Below, piece after piece: positions 22,756 through 33,566 of a stretch of DNA of 64,000 bases (positions are counted from its first letter, which is position 1; each line of letters opens with the position of its first letter). The notes under the pieces were generated by a model. That model was given only the letters and a program-made list of their open reading frames with translations. It had not been told where the DNA came from and ran no database searches. The translations under genes and the position numbers were made by a program. The stretch is from positions 96,642,848-96,706,847 of the forward strand of contig CM019826.1 of NCBI GenBank assembly GCA_009763385.1, in the 5' to 3' direction. This DNA is from Coix lacryma-jobi var. lacryma-jobi. Its lineage: Eukaryota > Streptophyta > Magnoliopsida > Poales > Poaceae.

Positions 22756-25700
22756 AGTTCCCCCAAGCTTAACCTTTGCTAGTCCCTTAGCAAAGTCAAA
22801 CTCAACAATAGATCAGGAGTTGCTGCAATATCTATACTTCTAACAAGTACATATGCATTCAAACAAAAGTTCTCATTTGGATTAGAAAAAAGATATTATA
22901 TTATTTATCACGGGGCTTAGTACTTTACCTTGAATCTTGAGTAATTGAAAGATAGAACGATCAAATCAAGCACTATGTCTCTAGCTCTTTCACTTCACCA
23001 TTGAATCTCGGAGTTTTTCTGAATTTTCAAAAAGCTTAAGAACATATGCTGTCAAATTAAACAATGGATCCAAAGAGAAAGTCAACCACACCATTGAATC
23101 GAGAAATACATGTGTATGGAAAATGGAGGCGGATGCTCTTTTGAATATATCACTCTCTTTTGTCTATTAGAAACACATGGCTATCAGGCTAATTCTACTA
23201 GCGGGCACGTGCCCATTTTTTCCGATATTTTTTTCTCTCTTTTTTTTTCTTTTTTTCGAGGTTCCGAACACTTGTCCCTTTTTATTTCCTCGGGATCTAT
23301 CTTTTTGAGGTTTCGCACACTTGTCCCTTTTTATTTCCTCGGTTTTTTCTCTCTCTTTTTTTTCAATAGCCACATGCTTCCAACAAACTTTTGAGAGGAT
23401 AGCAACAGATAATCATGAGCATTTATGCGAAAGATGAATGAAATATGTAAGTGATCTCAATTCAATAGTATGATAACTTCTCACAGGGTCAACAAAGCTT
23501 AATTTAACTCAATGCAATTATTGGTCATATTAATATTGGAAACTCTCCGGAACTCTAGTGTTGTTTAGAACAAGATAATAGTAGCTCAAATCATCACATA
23601 TCATATCTGTCAATTACTTAGACTCTGGATCAAGCATTTGCTACCCATATATTTAATTTCATTTCAAGGCATCATTAATTTTTAAACTTAAGAGAACTCA
23701 TGCTTAAAGGCTAGGTACTAGAAAGTAATACAATAGAGCAACTATTCATCATTTCCATTTTAAGAAATTACAGATAGAGTTCTTCAGATTTGACATGCTT
23801 TATTTATTTAATCTAACACACTATAACCTATTACTTAAAAAAACTAAGATAGTAGTAAGACATACCTGAATCACGAAGATAACGGGGGTGCGTCTCCCCC
23901 GAGCTAATCCCTTCAATCACATCGAGCCTTCATGTGCCCGAATATTTTTATTTTTTTTCTTTTTATGGGTGAGCCTTCATGTGCTCATTTTTTTTGTATT
24001 TTGAATTTATTTATAAAAAGAAAAACTTAAGAGGATAAAGATACTTACCTGGATACACGGGGGTGCTTTCCCCCAAGCTGAATGTTGATGTAGTCGTTCG
24101 ATCTTGCAATGTAGCAGATTGGCGGTGAAAATGTTCTGCCTCCATCGGAGCATTGATTGATGTTTATGGTTGTTGAAATAGTGCTCCAACAGTGGATGGA
24201 ACATCCACTTGCCCGTCAGCTTTTCTTGATCTTTCAAATCCTGTGAAACTCAAATAGACATCAAAACTTGTGGAACAGATTAAGCATTAGTGGTTAGCCA
24301 CTCGAGCCTTAGTTGTCTAGAGTTTTAGTAAGATATTTTTCTCAATATATATATATATATATATATTATTTTAATATTTATATGATGCAATGACAGCTTA
24401 ACAAAATGAATGCATTTTTATTTTATTTTTATGCCACCACGGTGAATATTTCATGTGGGGTTTTACACACCACAAAATTATTCACATGGGGCTTTAGGTT
24501 TTATGATGCAGTGCAATAAGTAAAATATTTTTATTTTCTTTTTTATGTAATGCTGATGCAGAGAAGTAAATATGCTATGTACAGATGATGATGGAAAGTA
24601 AATATGCAAAATAGAAACTAATGCAGAAAAGATAAATATGGATAACTACCGATTTACCTTTCGGCGAGGGTTCAATGTTTTAAGTCCTTTGAACAGGACT
24701 TCTCACTATTTTCATTCCTGAGGTGTGTCATTTGATCCTGATATGTAGAGCTTGATAACTACACATCTTGATATGGTGTCACTCATGTTCTTCGTTCGCC
24801 CAGCAATTTGAAATGAAACACTAATTGTAGAAGCTGGTAGCATCTTGCTCAGTGTGCATGTTTTTGTAGATCCAGGACCTTCACTCTATAGAATTTGGGA
24901 GTTGATAAACTCCTCTATGTTTTGCTCAAGAGTGTGTCCTGCTCATAAAGACAAGGTAGAGATCAAGTGCATGGGCTCTGTTGGTGGAAAAACACCAACA
25001 GAACCAAAAGTTTTGTTTATTCCTCTCTAACCTTAGGCACATTGAACAAGATAAACTTGTTGTTTATGTGTTCTATTTAATCTCAGAAGATGAGCATGAA
25101 AGTAGCATCTTAAAATATTTAACATATCAGATTACTTAACCCAAGGAAGGATAATCTATGCATAATATGTCATGATTGTTATATATCATCTTCCAAAGGT
25201 TGGATGCACAACATTTTAGCTCATTTGGTTAAGATAGTGAGGTTCAAGAGAGTAAAGCTAGGAACAAAGAGTAAAGAACTGAACATGTTGAGTTGATTAG
25301 GTTGGATCATGTGAGGTGCAACTTAAACATGTTTGGTTCTTTATTTATGTGCATACCAGAATCAAGGAGAAGCTTTTAAAGTGATAGCACTTACCTTGAA
25401 ATGTTACCTTTATCATTGAAGAGTGATGTGTCGAACCACCATGTGGAAGCTTCTCTTGTGTAGCTGGTTGTTGTTCATGAATGGCTTGTCTTCTCTTGTC
25501 TATCTCACAGTGGGCCAGCTGAGTCTTGTTCTCAACATGCCCAGACGATGGAGACTTTGTCAACTATTTTCTTGATTTGTAGGCTTAGGTACTGTCTCTC
25601 TATCTTCTACTTCTTGTGGTGTAGTGACTTCATCCTTCATGATGTCCCCCTCAATTCCTGGCAGTTGGTTCTTCCTTTGTCAGCTGAGTCAACGTCTTCT

Positions 25701-27665
25701 CTTGGTTTTCTTCGGCTACTCATAAGTGGTGTAGTTGTTAAAGAAGTAGCGAACCTTTTGGTCAAAGATCCAAAAGTGGACATCTCCAGGTCCGACATAG
25801 GTGACAACATTGATGGTGCTCAAGAACGATCTTCCAAGAATGAGTGATGGATCATATTCTTCTTTTTGGCTAGGGCAGCATCTAGTGGCTTGTACTGATC
25901 AAAGTGGTGAGTAGGAGGTCAAAGTGTCTTGAAGTTGGATTTCTCCTTTCTCCCCTTGATCGTGAAGCAAATCTAGACAACAAAATTGTGTCTCCCCAAG
26001 CTGGCTTGTGAAGTAGGTGGATGCCCAAATTTGTTCAACAACATGTTCATGTGCTGAATTTGTAGACCTTGTTGTTCTTGAAGTCGTACCACCTCGTCCC
26101 CCAAGCTAGCTCTTGTGTTGCAATGATTAGAAGTGAGGAGAACTTCCACTGCTTGTCTTCATAGTGAACCACCAACAGACTTCCTTTGGATGACACACAG
26201 ATGTATATTATAATGTAGTGGCATATCGTCACCCTGATATTTGTTGTTGGTGTCGGTGTTGATGTCTTCGACAATGATGAGCGTAGGCATAGATTGACCC
26301 ATATGGGGTGAGTTGCATCCTGCTCATCATCAGTGTCCTAGCTTAAGCCTTCACAGCTTGGCTGCCTTCGACATCACTAGTGACTTATCTGATGATGAGT
26401 TTTGTCTATCCACGGGTTGGATTTTAGATCTTTAAGTTTCACACCATGAACAAGAAAACCTCAACTCCTACAAAATGTTAGTGGACATATACCCGAAGGA
26501 TTGCACTAAATTTGAAACATGGGTTGTTATCCACAACTTATGTGTTATTCATCCATGATAATGAAAAGATGATTTTAAGATTACTTTAGCATAGACTAGC
26601 ATTTTATGTGTTAGCTGTATTTTAACATGGTTCAAGGCAAAAGATAACTTGCAGTAGAAGATGAATTTAAATAAACTTTAATACTCACAGTTCTTTCATC
26701 CATGATGAATGAGCTGAGTCTTCTTTTTGCAGTTCATCGTATGCCTTGCTTCATATCTGATGTCAATTCATCTCAGGACTTCCCCAAAGTGTATTTAGAG
26801 TTCTCTACAGGGGTTAGTCCAACAAAATATCCAATGTCTACTCAAGCTAATTTCAGATCAATAATCAAACCAAACTCCGTGTCTAATTTGATTAAGGTAG
26901 ACTATTTAACCTAAGCACCACGCTTAATTTAAAAGCCTATGGATGTATAGCGCTAGCACTCCCAAACCAAAACATACTATGGCAAACAAAGGTAGCATGA
27001 AAGCATATAGAGATTTATCCAAAAAGAGATGAAAGAGTATGATCACAATGAGGATTTTTATTATTTTATTTTTCTTTTCTTTTTTTAATTTTTTATCATT
27101 TAGATGCAGATGATATGAATGCATGCAAGGAACTAAACATGTTATGGACTTGATATGAGGAAACGTAAACTAAATGGAGTAGATAAATGATTAAAAGTAA
27201 ACATGCAGTGGAATGCAAGAAATTAAAAAGATAACTACTCATAAAGTTTAAAGTCCATGAGCAAGACTGTCTCACCTTGATCATACTTACCATGACTCAC
27301 AATTGGGACTTGTGAGTGGTGCAGCGTAGCTATCCGTCACATGAGATGGGAGTTGAATTCCTGTGACGACGACCTTTTCTCCAATCTACACATGGTTAGA
27401 ATAATATATATGTATACACAAACCTGTGAGATGGCAGGGTTCCAGGATTAATGATGGATCTTGAATGTTTAGGCACCCTGGGTTCTTCAATCTCGTGGAA
27501 GCTTGCCATAAGGTCAAAACGGCATTTGATGTCTTGTCTATTCCACACTCAACTGAACAAGGGGTAATCCTACTAAAGCTAGCGGTACACTAAATTAGCA
27601 GACATCAAGATCATTATCAAAATCTTTACACCAATTGCTTCCCCAGCAACGGCGCCAAAAATGTT
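22756..27665 (-). other. Interior of the LARD-like element, non-coding
   Basis: No credible gene. Visible features are the polypurine tract (22757-22770) and further AGCTTGGGGG-like motifs on the minus strand near 23896-23905, 24070-24080, 25993-26002 and 26098-26107. There is a tandem pair of about 35 bp (GAGGTTYCG...CTTGTCCCTTTTTATTTCCTCGG) at about 23259-23341, T-rich tracts at 23217-23260, and a TA microsatellite at about 24343-24366. The primer-binding site TGGCGCCGTTGCTGGGGA (minus strand, 27640-27657) ends the interior; it resembles the tRNA-Asp type common in plant Gypsy elements, from memory. Confidence 0.75.
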
Positions 27666-29118
27666 TGTTGACGTTTGTTAGTGCAAATAGAATATGAAAG
27701 ATTCCGCAAGCGCATAGAACACCATCGTAGCATTTTACCGGGAGTATTCCAGGATCGTTATTTATATTTTACCACTGGGAAGCAAGGGTTAAGAATCTAA
27801 TAACTCACTATCATGCATCTAAGAGTACTAACTAGACTAAAGCAGGAGTGAATGATATATGATATGATAATGAATGAAAGCACAATAAATGAGAATTCAA
27901 TGATAACTGTAAAGATAACTATAGTTGGAGGACAACGGGAGAGATCAAGGTTCCTATGCACTTCTCTATTACTTGAGTTCTAAGGTAACAAGGATGAAAA
28001 GATATAGCAGTCATATAATAACACTTCGGGACATCAGAACACCAACCACAGAAAGGGATGAGAAGGGGGTTGGGAAGCTCTGACTACGGTCCTACGAACA
28101 TCAACCCGAACGTGGTGGAATACGTCGGCCATCAGGGCTTTCACCACCTGGGGCTACCACAACTATCTGTGGGGTTGAGCGCAACCTCAGGTAACCTATA
28201 GACTAAACACTAAGTCTAATCTATCGATTACTACTGTAATTATGGCCTATAACTAGAGCACTCGATACGAGCGGAGATCCTATGCTAGAACATAACAACT
28301 ATACTAATCATAATATGAAAGGCATAAAGTAAATAGAGAGGATAAATATATTAAAGCATAAGCCTTACAAAGAAAAGATACAAAGACATACCAAAACTCT
28401 GAAGACTCCTCCGGAACCGGAGCGCAGCTCCGCTCTCCCTAACTCCTGACTAGAGCTAAGCTATTACATTGGAAAATCTAAACCTAATTACATAGAGAGG
28501 AGAGGTTGTCCTTCGAGGGACGCCTCTACAAATACTCCCTAATGATGTTGTCCTGCCTCAGGGGGGTCCTGGGTTTATTATATAGGGGCTTCTGGCCTCC
28601 CCTCCACCTTGGGCAAGCGATGTGGTACTAAATCCTTCGCCATGTGCACATGGGCCTTAATGGGCCAAAACGCGTCGAAGAGGTCGGTTGGAGTGCATCA
28701 CGCAAAGGGGGGCGAGTTTGGGCCCCACACCAGACCGGTCGATCCAGGAGAGAGACCGACCGGTCTGCCTCTATGACAGGTGGGCCCCGCCTTCCATGGG
28801 TCGCTTTCTCATGTCTTCTGGAATGTTCTGGAATCTTCCAAGTCGTATCCATCGAGGACTCTCGCTCCGGGACTCCAAATATAGCAAATCATATGTCTGT
28901 TTCGATCGTCTCGACGAGGTCTTCACAATGGTGTGCTCTGTTTTATCACTTGAGATACTTTTATATGGTAAAAACATGGATGTCCTACAAAACAAGTGAG
29001 AGCACCAAAACTCGTGGAACTTGTTAGTTTCAAACCCTACAACTATGCTTTGTGATTCATTTAGTGTCATTTTATGCAATAGTTGATGGTTAATTATGAG
29101 CATTAGTGAGCATCAACA
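27666..29118 (-). repeat. 5' LTR of the LARD-like element
   Basis: Partner of 21283-22755. It is preceded by the primer-binding site (27640-27657) and followed by the second GCAAG target copy (29119-29123). Confidence 0.88.
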
Positions 29119-29123
29119 GCAAG

Positions 29124-29266
29124 TTATAAAGAACCCTAATTCAAAATTAATAAACTGCAGGGAAAATTGAACAATGTTATGCAACATGTGATGATGCAAT
29201 GCAATGCTCATGTCTATTAGTGGCTAATGCTGATCCTAATACAGTGCTTGATACCAGGGTGTCACA
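29124..29266 (-). mobile_element. Antisense Gypsy LTR, 5' terminal part
   Basis: On the minus strand it starts TGTGACACCCTGGTATC at 29266, comparable with TGTAACACCTCTGG of the LTR at 48359. It is continuous with 17555-21282 once the LARD-like element and one GCAAG are discounted. Confidence 0.65.
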
Positions 29267-29792
29267 CGGCCGGCCCCACCTATCAGCCAACTTCCCCCTC
29301 CTTCGACGTGGTGTCTTCTGGAACCTCCTTTGTTGCCCTAACGCGACTTTCCATCTGTTTGCATGATTCATCGTGTTTGAGTAGGACTCTACCTCTTCCT
29401 ATCTGCTGGAAAACTCCCTGGAAGATAGCAATTCATCAAAGTTGTGGAATCTGTCAGTTTAGCCCTTGAATTATGTTGTTGGGTGATCACTCCAAGTTGT
29501 TCTGGAAGCTTCCAAGTCGTATCGAACAAGGACTCTCTCGTCGGGACTCCAAATGTAGCAAATCATATGTCTGTTTCGATCATCTCGATGAGCTCTTCGC
29601 AATTGTGTGCTCTATTTCATCACTCGAGATACTTTTATATGGTAAAATATTGATAACCCTGCAAAATAAGTGAGAACAACACAACTCATGGAACTTGTTA
29701 GAATCAAACCCTACAACTATGCTTTATGATTCATTTCATATCATTCTATGCATTAGTTGATGGTATAATATTGACTATAAGGACCGTCAACA
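29267..29792 (-). repeat. Older, diverged LTR fragment related to the LARD LTR
   Basis: From about 29490 the sequence follows the LARD LTR closely: CCAAGTCGTATC, GGACTCTC, GGGACTCCAAAT, TAGCAAATCATATGTCTG, GATACTTTTATATGGTAAA, ending GACCGTCAACA at 29792. The terminus shows this is one end of an LTR; the rest was displaced by the Gypsy LTR ending at 29266. Confidence 0.7.
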
Positions 29793-29903
29793 CCCCTAAC
29801 TGGTCTTTTCAAGGATCAGAAAAGCACTGCTGCTCCAAAGTAAGCGAGTCTTAAGCCTAAACCTTGGTTATCTAGCGTTCTTGGAGAAACCTTAGAAAAC
29901 CCT
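29793..29903. other. Unassigned 111-bp spacer between nested elements
   Basis: No gene or clear element end. It is the left flank of Tat element 2 and probably continues at 39652. Its last five bases ACCCT nearly match TCCCT at 39652-39656. Confidence 0.5.
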
Positions 29904-30999
29904 TATTGACGTCGGAAGTGATCCGACTCAAACAACAGCAGGGCTAGAACGCCCGGAGAGGTTGCAGTTCAACCCACTACAAGAAATGGTTGGCTTTTTG
30001 ACATAAAATCTATTTGTGACGCTGGCTTTTTGACGTTAATTATGTATGGTTTATGACATAATATGTTAGTTATGACATTAGTTTATGTCATAATATGTTA
30101 GTTATGACATGAGTTGAAGGACAATCATCTTTTGACATTGCACTTTGTCATAATACACATACTGATGCCATAATTCACATAACTAATGTCATAATTCACA
30201 TAACTATATCATAATTAACGTCAAAAAGCCAGTGTCACAAATGGATTTTATGTCAAAAAGCCAACCATTTCTTGTAGTGACCTGAGACAGCAGGGACCCT
30301 GGCTAAACCGACGAAAACCGATCTAGAGACCGGTTTAGATCGATCTAGGTTTTTGGGCTCCTGTGTTGATAACTCCAGAACTCCTCCCGGGAAGACCCGT
30401 CGGGGAGAAGCACGTAGAGGTTGTTCTAGGACCAGCAAGGCCGCCTAGAACGCCGTCGAATCTTGCCGGGAGACGCGCCAAACAGCAAGGTAGAGGGGAA
30501 AAGGGGTAAAAAGGGTAGTAGATTGATTTTGATCGATTAGGGTTGGATGCCTCAATCGGCCATGATCCTCTCATATATATAGAAGGGGCTGGTCTTATCC
30601 CAATAGGAAACATCTTCAAATATGATCTCCAAGTTTCATATCCGGACTCTATCAATATATAGAATCCAATCCGGACATGACAAGGTGACCCTGATCTTGC
30701 CGATCCTTAGATCGACCAGATCGGTCTAATGGGCTTTATCAGCCTATACTGATCAACAAAACGTCCTTACAAAAGAAGGATCCACATATTTAGTGCCGGA
30801 CTCAGCATTCATCACAACCATAAGGCCTCCGACCAGGGCCACCTGGTCGGACATAGCCTGAGCGATCAGAAACCCAAAATGATCAGGCCCATTTAACTTA
30901 GAACATCCGATCTCTCAAGAGACAAATTTGACCCTAATATTACAGGTCGAACACCTTTTTAAATTCATCTTTAATCTGTGACATTTTTTAGTGTCAACA
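29904..30999 (-). repeat. 3' LTR of Tat element 2, split by a MITE
   Basis: It matches 38865-39651 once 29975-30279 and one ACC are discounted. A minus-strand TATA-like run (ATATATATGA) lies at about 30573-30582. Confidence 0.9.
29975..30279. mobile_element. CACTA-type MITE (305 bp) with 3-bp target duplication
   Basis: The ends are CACTACAAGAAATGG and CCATTTCTTGTAGTG. The inverted repeat runs about 70 bp with two or three mismatches, and most of the rest also folds back, with TTATGACATAATATG-like repeats in the middle. The duplication ACC is at 29972-29974 and 30280-30282. The sister LTR has the uninterrupted site GTTCAACCTGAGACAG near 38927-38943, which fixes the boundaries. CACTA ends and 3-bp duplications define the superfamily; no transposase is present. 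Confidence 0.95.
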
Positions 31000-31018
31000 T
31001 ATGCCCCCTGTTTTTAGG
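31000..31018 (-). other. Polypurine tract of Tat element 2
   Basis: The minus strand reads AAAAACAGGGGGCATA, directly abutting the 3' LTR (TGTTGACAC). Confidence 0.8.
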
Positions 31019-31155
31019 TGATCTTTAGTAGAACCTAAAAACAAACCGAATAACAACGATGTCCAACTCATCGGCTATTCGATAATTAAGGACAAATTTT
31101 CTGACTATTTTTGTTCTAAGGGCGATACATGTATCGGCCATTGCTTGGAAGGCAC

Positions 31156-32289
31156 TCAGGCTCCTTGCCAAACACTTGGAAAGTATTTTTTCAAATACCT
31201 CCCGTTTATTGCTCTCGGGAGACTTTCACCTTGTAACATCTCCAGCATATATGCATTTCCAAATACCACTTTGATCACTTTATAAGGACCCTCCCAGCTC
31301 GGCGACCACTTGTCGAACTTGTTGCTTCTCAACCCAAGTGGTAATATAGTCTTCCATACCAATTCCCCCACTTGGAACGATTTACTCTTCACTTTTTTGT
31401 TGTAATCTCTGGCAACCCGGGCTTTGTCTTTCTCTATCTCTTTAAGAGCCTTTAATCTCTTATCGGTTACTTCATCAATGTTGTCAATCATGACATCATG
31501 ATACATAACAGCAGATAAATCATTCTGTTTAGCCAGTCTATATGCATCCAGATTTACCTCGACGGGCAACACTGCTTCTTGTCCATATACCAGCTCGAAA
31601 GGAGTAACTTTTGTAGCACCATGTCTTGACACACGATGAGCCCATAACGCTTCAGACAAAACCTCATGCCACCTCCTTGGGTTATCCTCAATCTTCTTTT
31701 TGATAAGCTTGATCAAAGTCTTATTACTAGACTCAGCCTGACCATTAGCTTGAGCATAGTATGGAGATGAATTGAGCATTTTTATTTTGTATAATTCAGC
31801 AAAATCTCGTACCTCTTTAGAAATAAAAGATGTCCCTTGATCTGTAGTTAACGTTTGAGGTATGCCAAATCTATGCACAATATGTTCAGTAATAATCTCA
31901 ATTACCTCCTTATGTGTCATATTCTTCAAAGGCACCACTTCAGTCCACTTAGTGAAGTAATCTGTAGCGACCAGAACAAAACGATGTCCCTTCGAAGATG
32001 GGGGATGAATTTGGCCAATGAAGTCTAACCCCCAACCACAAAAAGGCCACGACTTGATAATAGGATGAAGCATAGCAGCAGGCGCAAGTTGTATGTTTCC
32101 AAACCGTTGACATTCTTTGCATCCTTTGTAGTAACAGAAACAATCGGCCATCATCGTGGGCCAATAAAACCCAGCTCTGCGTAATAGCCATTTCATCTTC
32201 GGTGCCAATTGATGTGTACCACAAATACCTTCATGAACTTCTCTCATAGCCACCTTTGCTTGATCAGATCCCAAACACTTAAGCAACAA
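31156..32289 (-). CDS. int: Integrase, Tat element 2
   Basis: An intact 377-aa frame. It has a zinc-binding N-terminus (H-X-H spacing in EVHEGICGTHQ, then CKECQRFG), then the DDE core: GLDFIGQI, the second Asp in TTDQGTSF and the Glu in NGQAESSNKT. The C-terminus has the Gypsy GPY/F-type segment (KWSPSWEGPYKV) and ends NGRYLKKYFPSVWQGA, with no chromodomain, as expected for Tat. It would insert the cDNA into the genome. It is the best preserved pol domain of this element, but out of frame with the RT block. Confidence 0.9.
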   Translation of the reverse strand: MLLKCLGSDQAKVAMREVHEGICGTHQLAPKMKWLLRRAGFYWPTMMADCFCYYKGCKECQRFGNIQLAPAAMLHPIIKSWPFCGWGLDFIGQIHPPSSKGHRFVLVATDYFTKWTEVVPLKNMTHKEVIEIITEHIVHRFGIPQTLTTDQGTSFISKEVRDFAELYKIKMLNSSPYYAQANGQAESSNKTLIKLIKKKIEDNPRRWHEVLSEALWAHRVSRHGATKVTPFELVYGQEAVLPVEVNLDAYRLAKQNDLSAVMYHDVMIDNIDEVTDKRLKALKEIEKDKARVARDYNKKVKSKSFQVGELVWKTILPLGLRSNKFDKWSPSWEGPYKVIKVVFGNAYMLEMLQGESLPRAINGRYLKKYFPSVWQGA

Positions 32290-32304
32290 GTCTTCGACAG
32301 TTCT

Positions 32305-33110
32305 TCAATAAAGCTCATCATTGTGTAGTACATATTTAAATGCACTCCGCCGAACACTTTGATCAACCTTAGTACTCGGATCATTAAGATATTTTATCAA
32401 GGGACTTCTCCAATCCCCCAAATCAGTTCCACTTTCATTACAACTCGATTCGGACCGATTTAGAGTTCTTTCAGACAAATTAATCGTTCCATGATCGACC
32501 AGGTCAATCGAACGAATTAACTGACTTGATTCAAAAACAACCTGGTCGGCCATAGTGTTTACCCAAGTATGCTTAACATGCACCTGGTCTCCAGGGTAAG
32601 GTGGCCGAACTGGTTTTAAAACAAATTGGTCAGCCATAGGAGCCGACAATACTTCTGCACGTTGTTGCATCGGCTTTATGTGAAAATTGCGTCTACTAAC
32701 ATTATAGCCAGATGCTTGTTGAGCTAACATGTTGGCTTTATGATTTTCATACCTTGGTATATGCCGAATCTGGAATTCGGTAAAATGAGTAATGATATCA
32801 AGGCACATGTCAAGATAAACATTTAACGATCCCTCTAGGCATTGAAACTTACCAGCAACTTGTTGCACTACTAGCAAGGAATCGCCATAAGCTTCAACAT
32901 GCTTAACCTCCATGGAACATAACATTTCTAAACCGAATAAAAGAGCTTCATATTCGGCTTGATTATTAGTACACAGGTAATCTAACCGGCTCAGCATTTC
33001 AAACTCAGCACCATTAGGAGAAATGATGACCACACCAACACCTTGGCCCTCCTTACAAGCCGATCCTTCAAAGTAAAGCTTCCATGGAGTAAAAGTAAAA
33101 TAACTGATCT
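32305..33110 (-). pseudogene. Second (archaeal-type) RNase H, Tat element 2
   Basis: The fold is recognised by LYFEGSACKEGQGVGVVIISP, TNNQAEYEALLFGLEM, VEAYGDSLLVVQQV and RHIPRYENHKANMLAQQASG. This is the additional RNase H domain typical of Tat elements. Two expected catalytic acids look changed: the first Asp (usually FDGS) is FEGS, and the last (usually near EN..AD) is KAN. The Glu in QAEYEAL and the Asp in YGDS remain. The following C-terminal 130 aa is a low-conservation linker. Activity is doubtful. Confidence 0.8.
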
Positions 33111-33188
33111 CATCTTCTAAACTAATACCATGCTCAACAATGAAATCAGCAAGAACTTGACCCTTTAAAGTTTTTAATGATTCATAAG

Positions 33189-33566
33189 TCAGTCAAACTC
33201 AATCAACGCATACGCCCACTTGTCAATCCTTCCCCTAAGGATTGGCCGATATAACATGTGCTTAATTACATCGGCCTGGCATGCAACAACATATGTACTA
33301 GATAGCAAATAGTGTCTCATTTTAGCACAAGCGTAGTACAAGGATAAGCATAATTTTTCAATATGAGCATACCTTGTCTCGGGATCAAGAAGATGACGAC
33401 CAATATAAGTAATCATATACTCTTTACCTCCATCTTCTTGTGTTAAGACAGCTCCAATGACCTTCTCTTCGGCAGCGACATATAATCTGAAGGGGATTCC
33501 TCTCTTAGGCGCCCGAAGAACTGGTGGAGATGACAAATATTCCTTTATCTTCTCAAATGCTTCTTG
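33189..33566 (-). pseudogene. RNase H (Ty3-type), Tat element 2
   Basis: The frame carries SSPPVLRAPKRGIPFRLYVAA, VIGAVLTQEDGGKEY, YIGRHLLDPETRYAHIEKLCL and VIKHMLYRPI. It is in the same frame as the RT, separated by a stop near 33567. The Asp expected after 'LYVAA' is not evident, which fits the view that this RNase H is degenerate in Tat elements that carry a second one. Confidence 0.8.

Larger units (their letters stand above)
21283..29118 (-). mobile_element. Non-autonomous LARD-like LTR element with no gag or pol
   Basis: Direct LTRs 21283-22755 (1,473 bp) and 27666-29118 (1,453 bp) begin TGTTGACG and end CGTCAACA or CATCAACA. The flanking 5-bp duplication is GCAAG (21278-21282, 29119-29123). 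The primer-binding site lies before the right LTR and a polypurine tract after the left one, so the element is on the minus strand. The 4.9-kb interior has no ORF over about 100 aa and no recognisable Gag or Pol motif, so mobilisation would need proteins in trans. Large elements with conserved priming sites but no genes fit the LARD class. Confidence 0.85.

Noticed and set aside
24343..24366. TA repeat considered as a scaffold or promoter element
   Set aside because: A simple microsatellite within a non-coding LARD interior; no supporting context.
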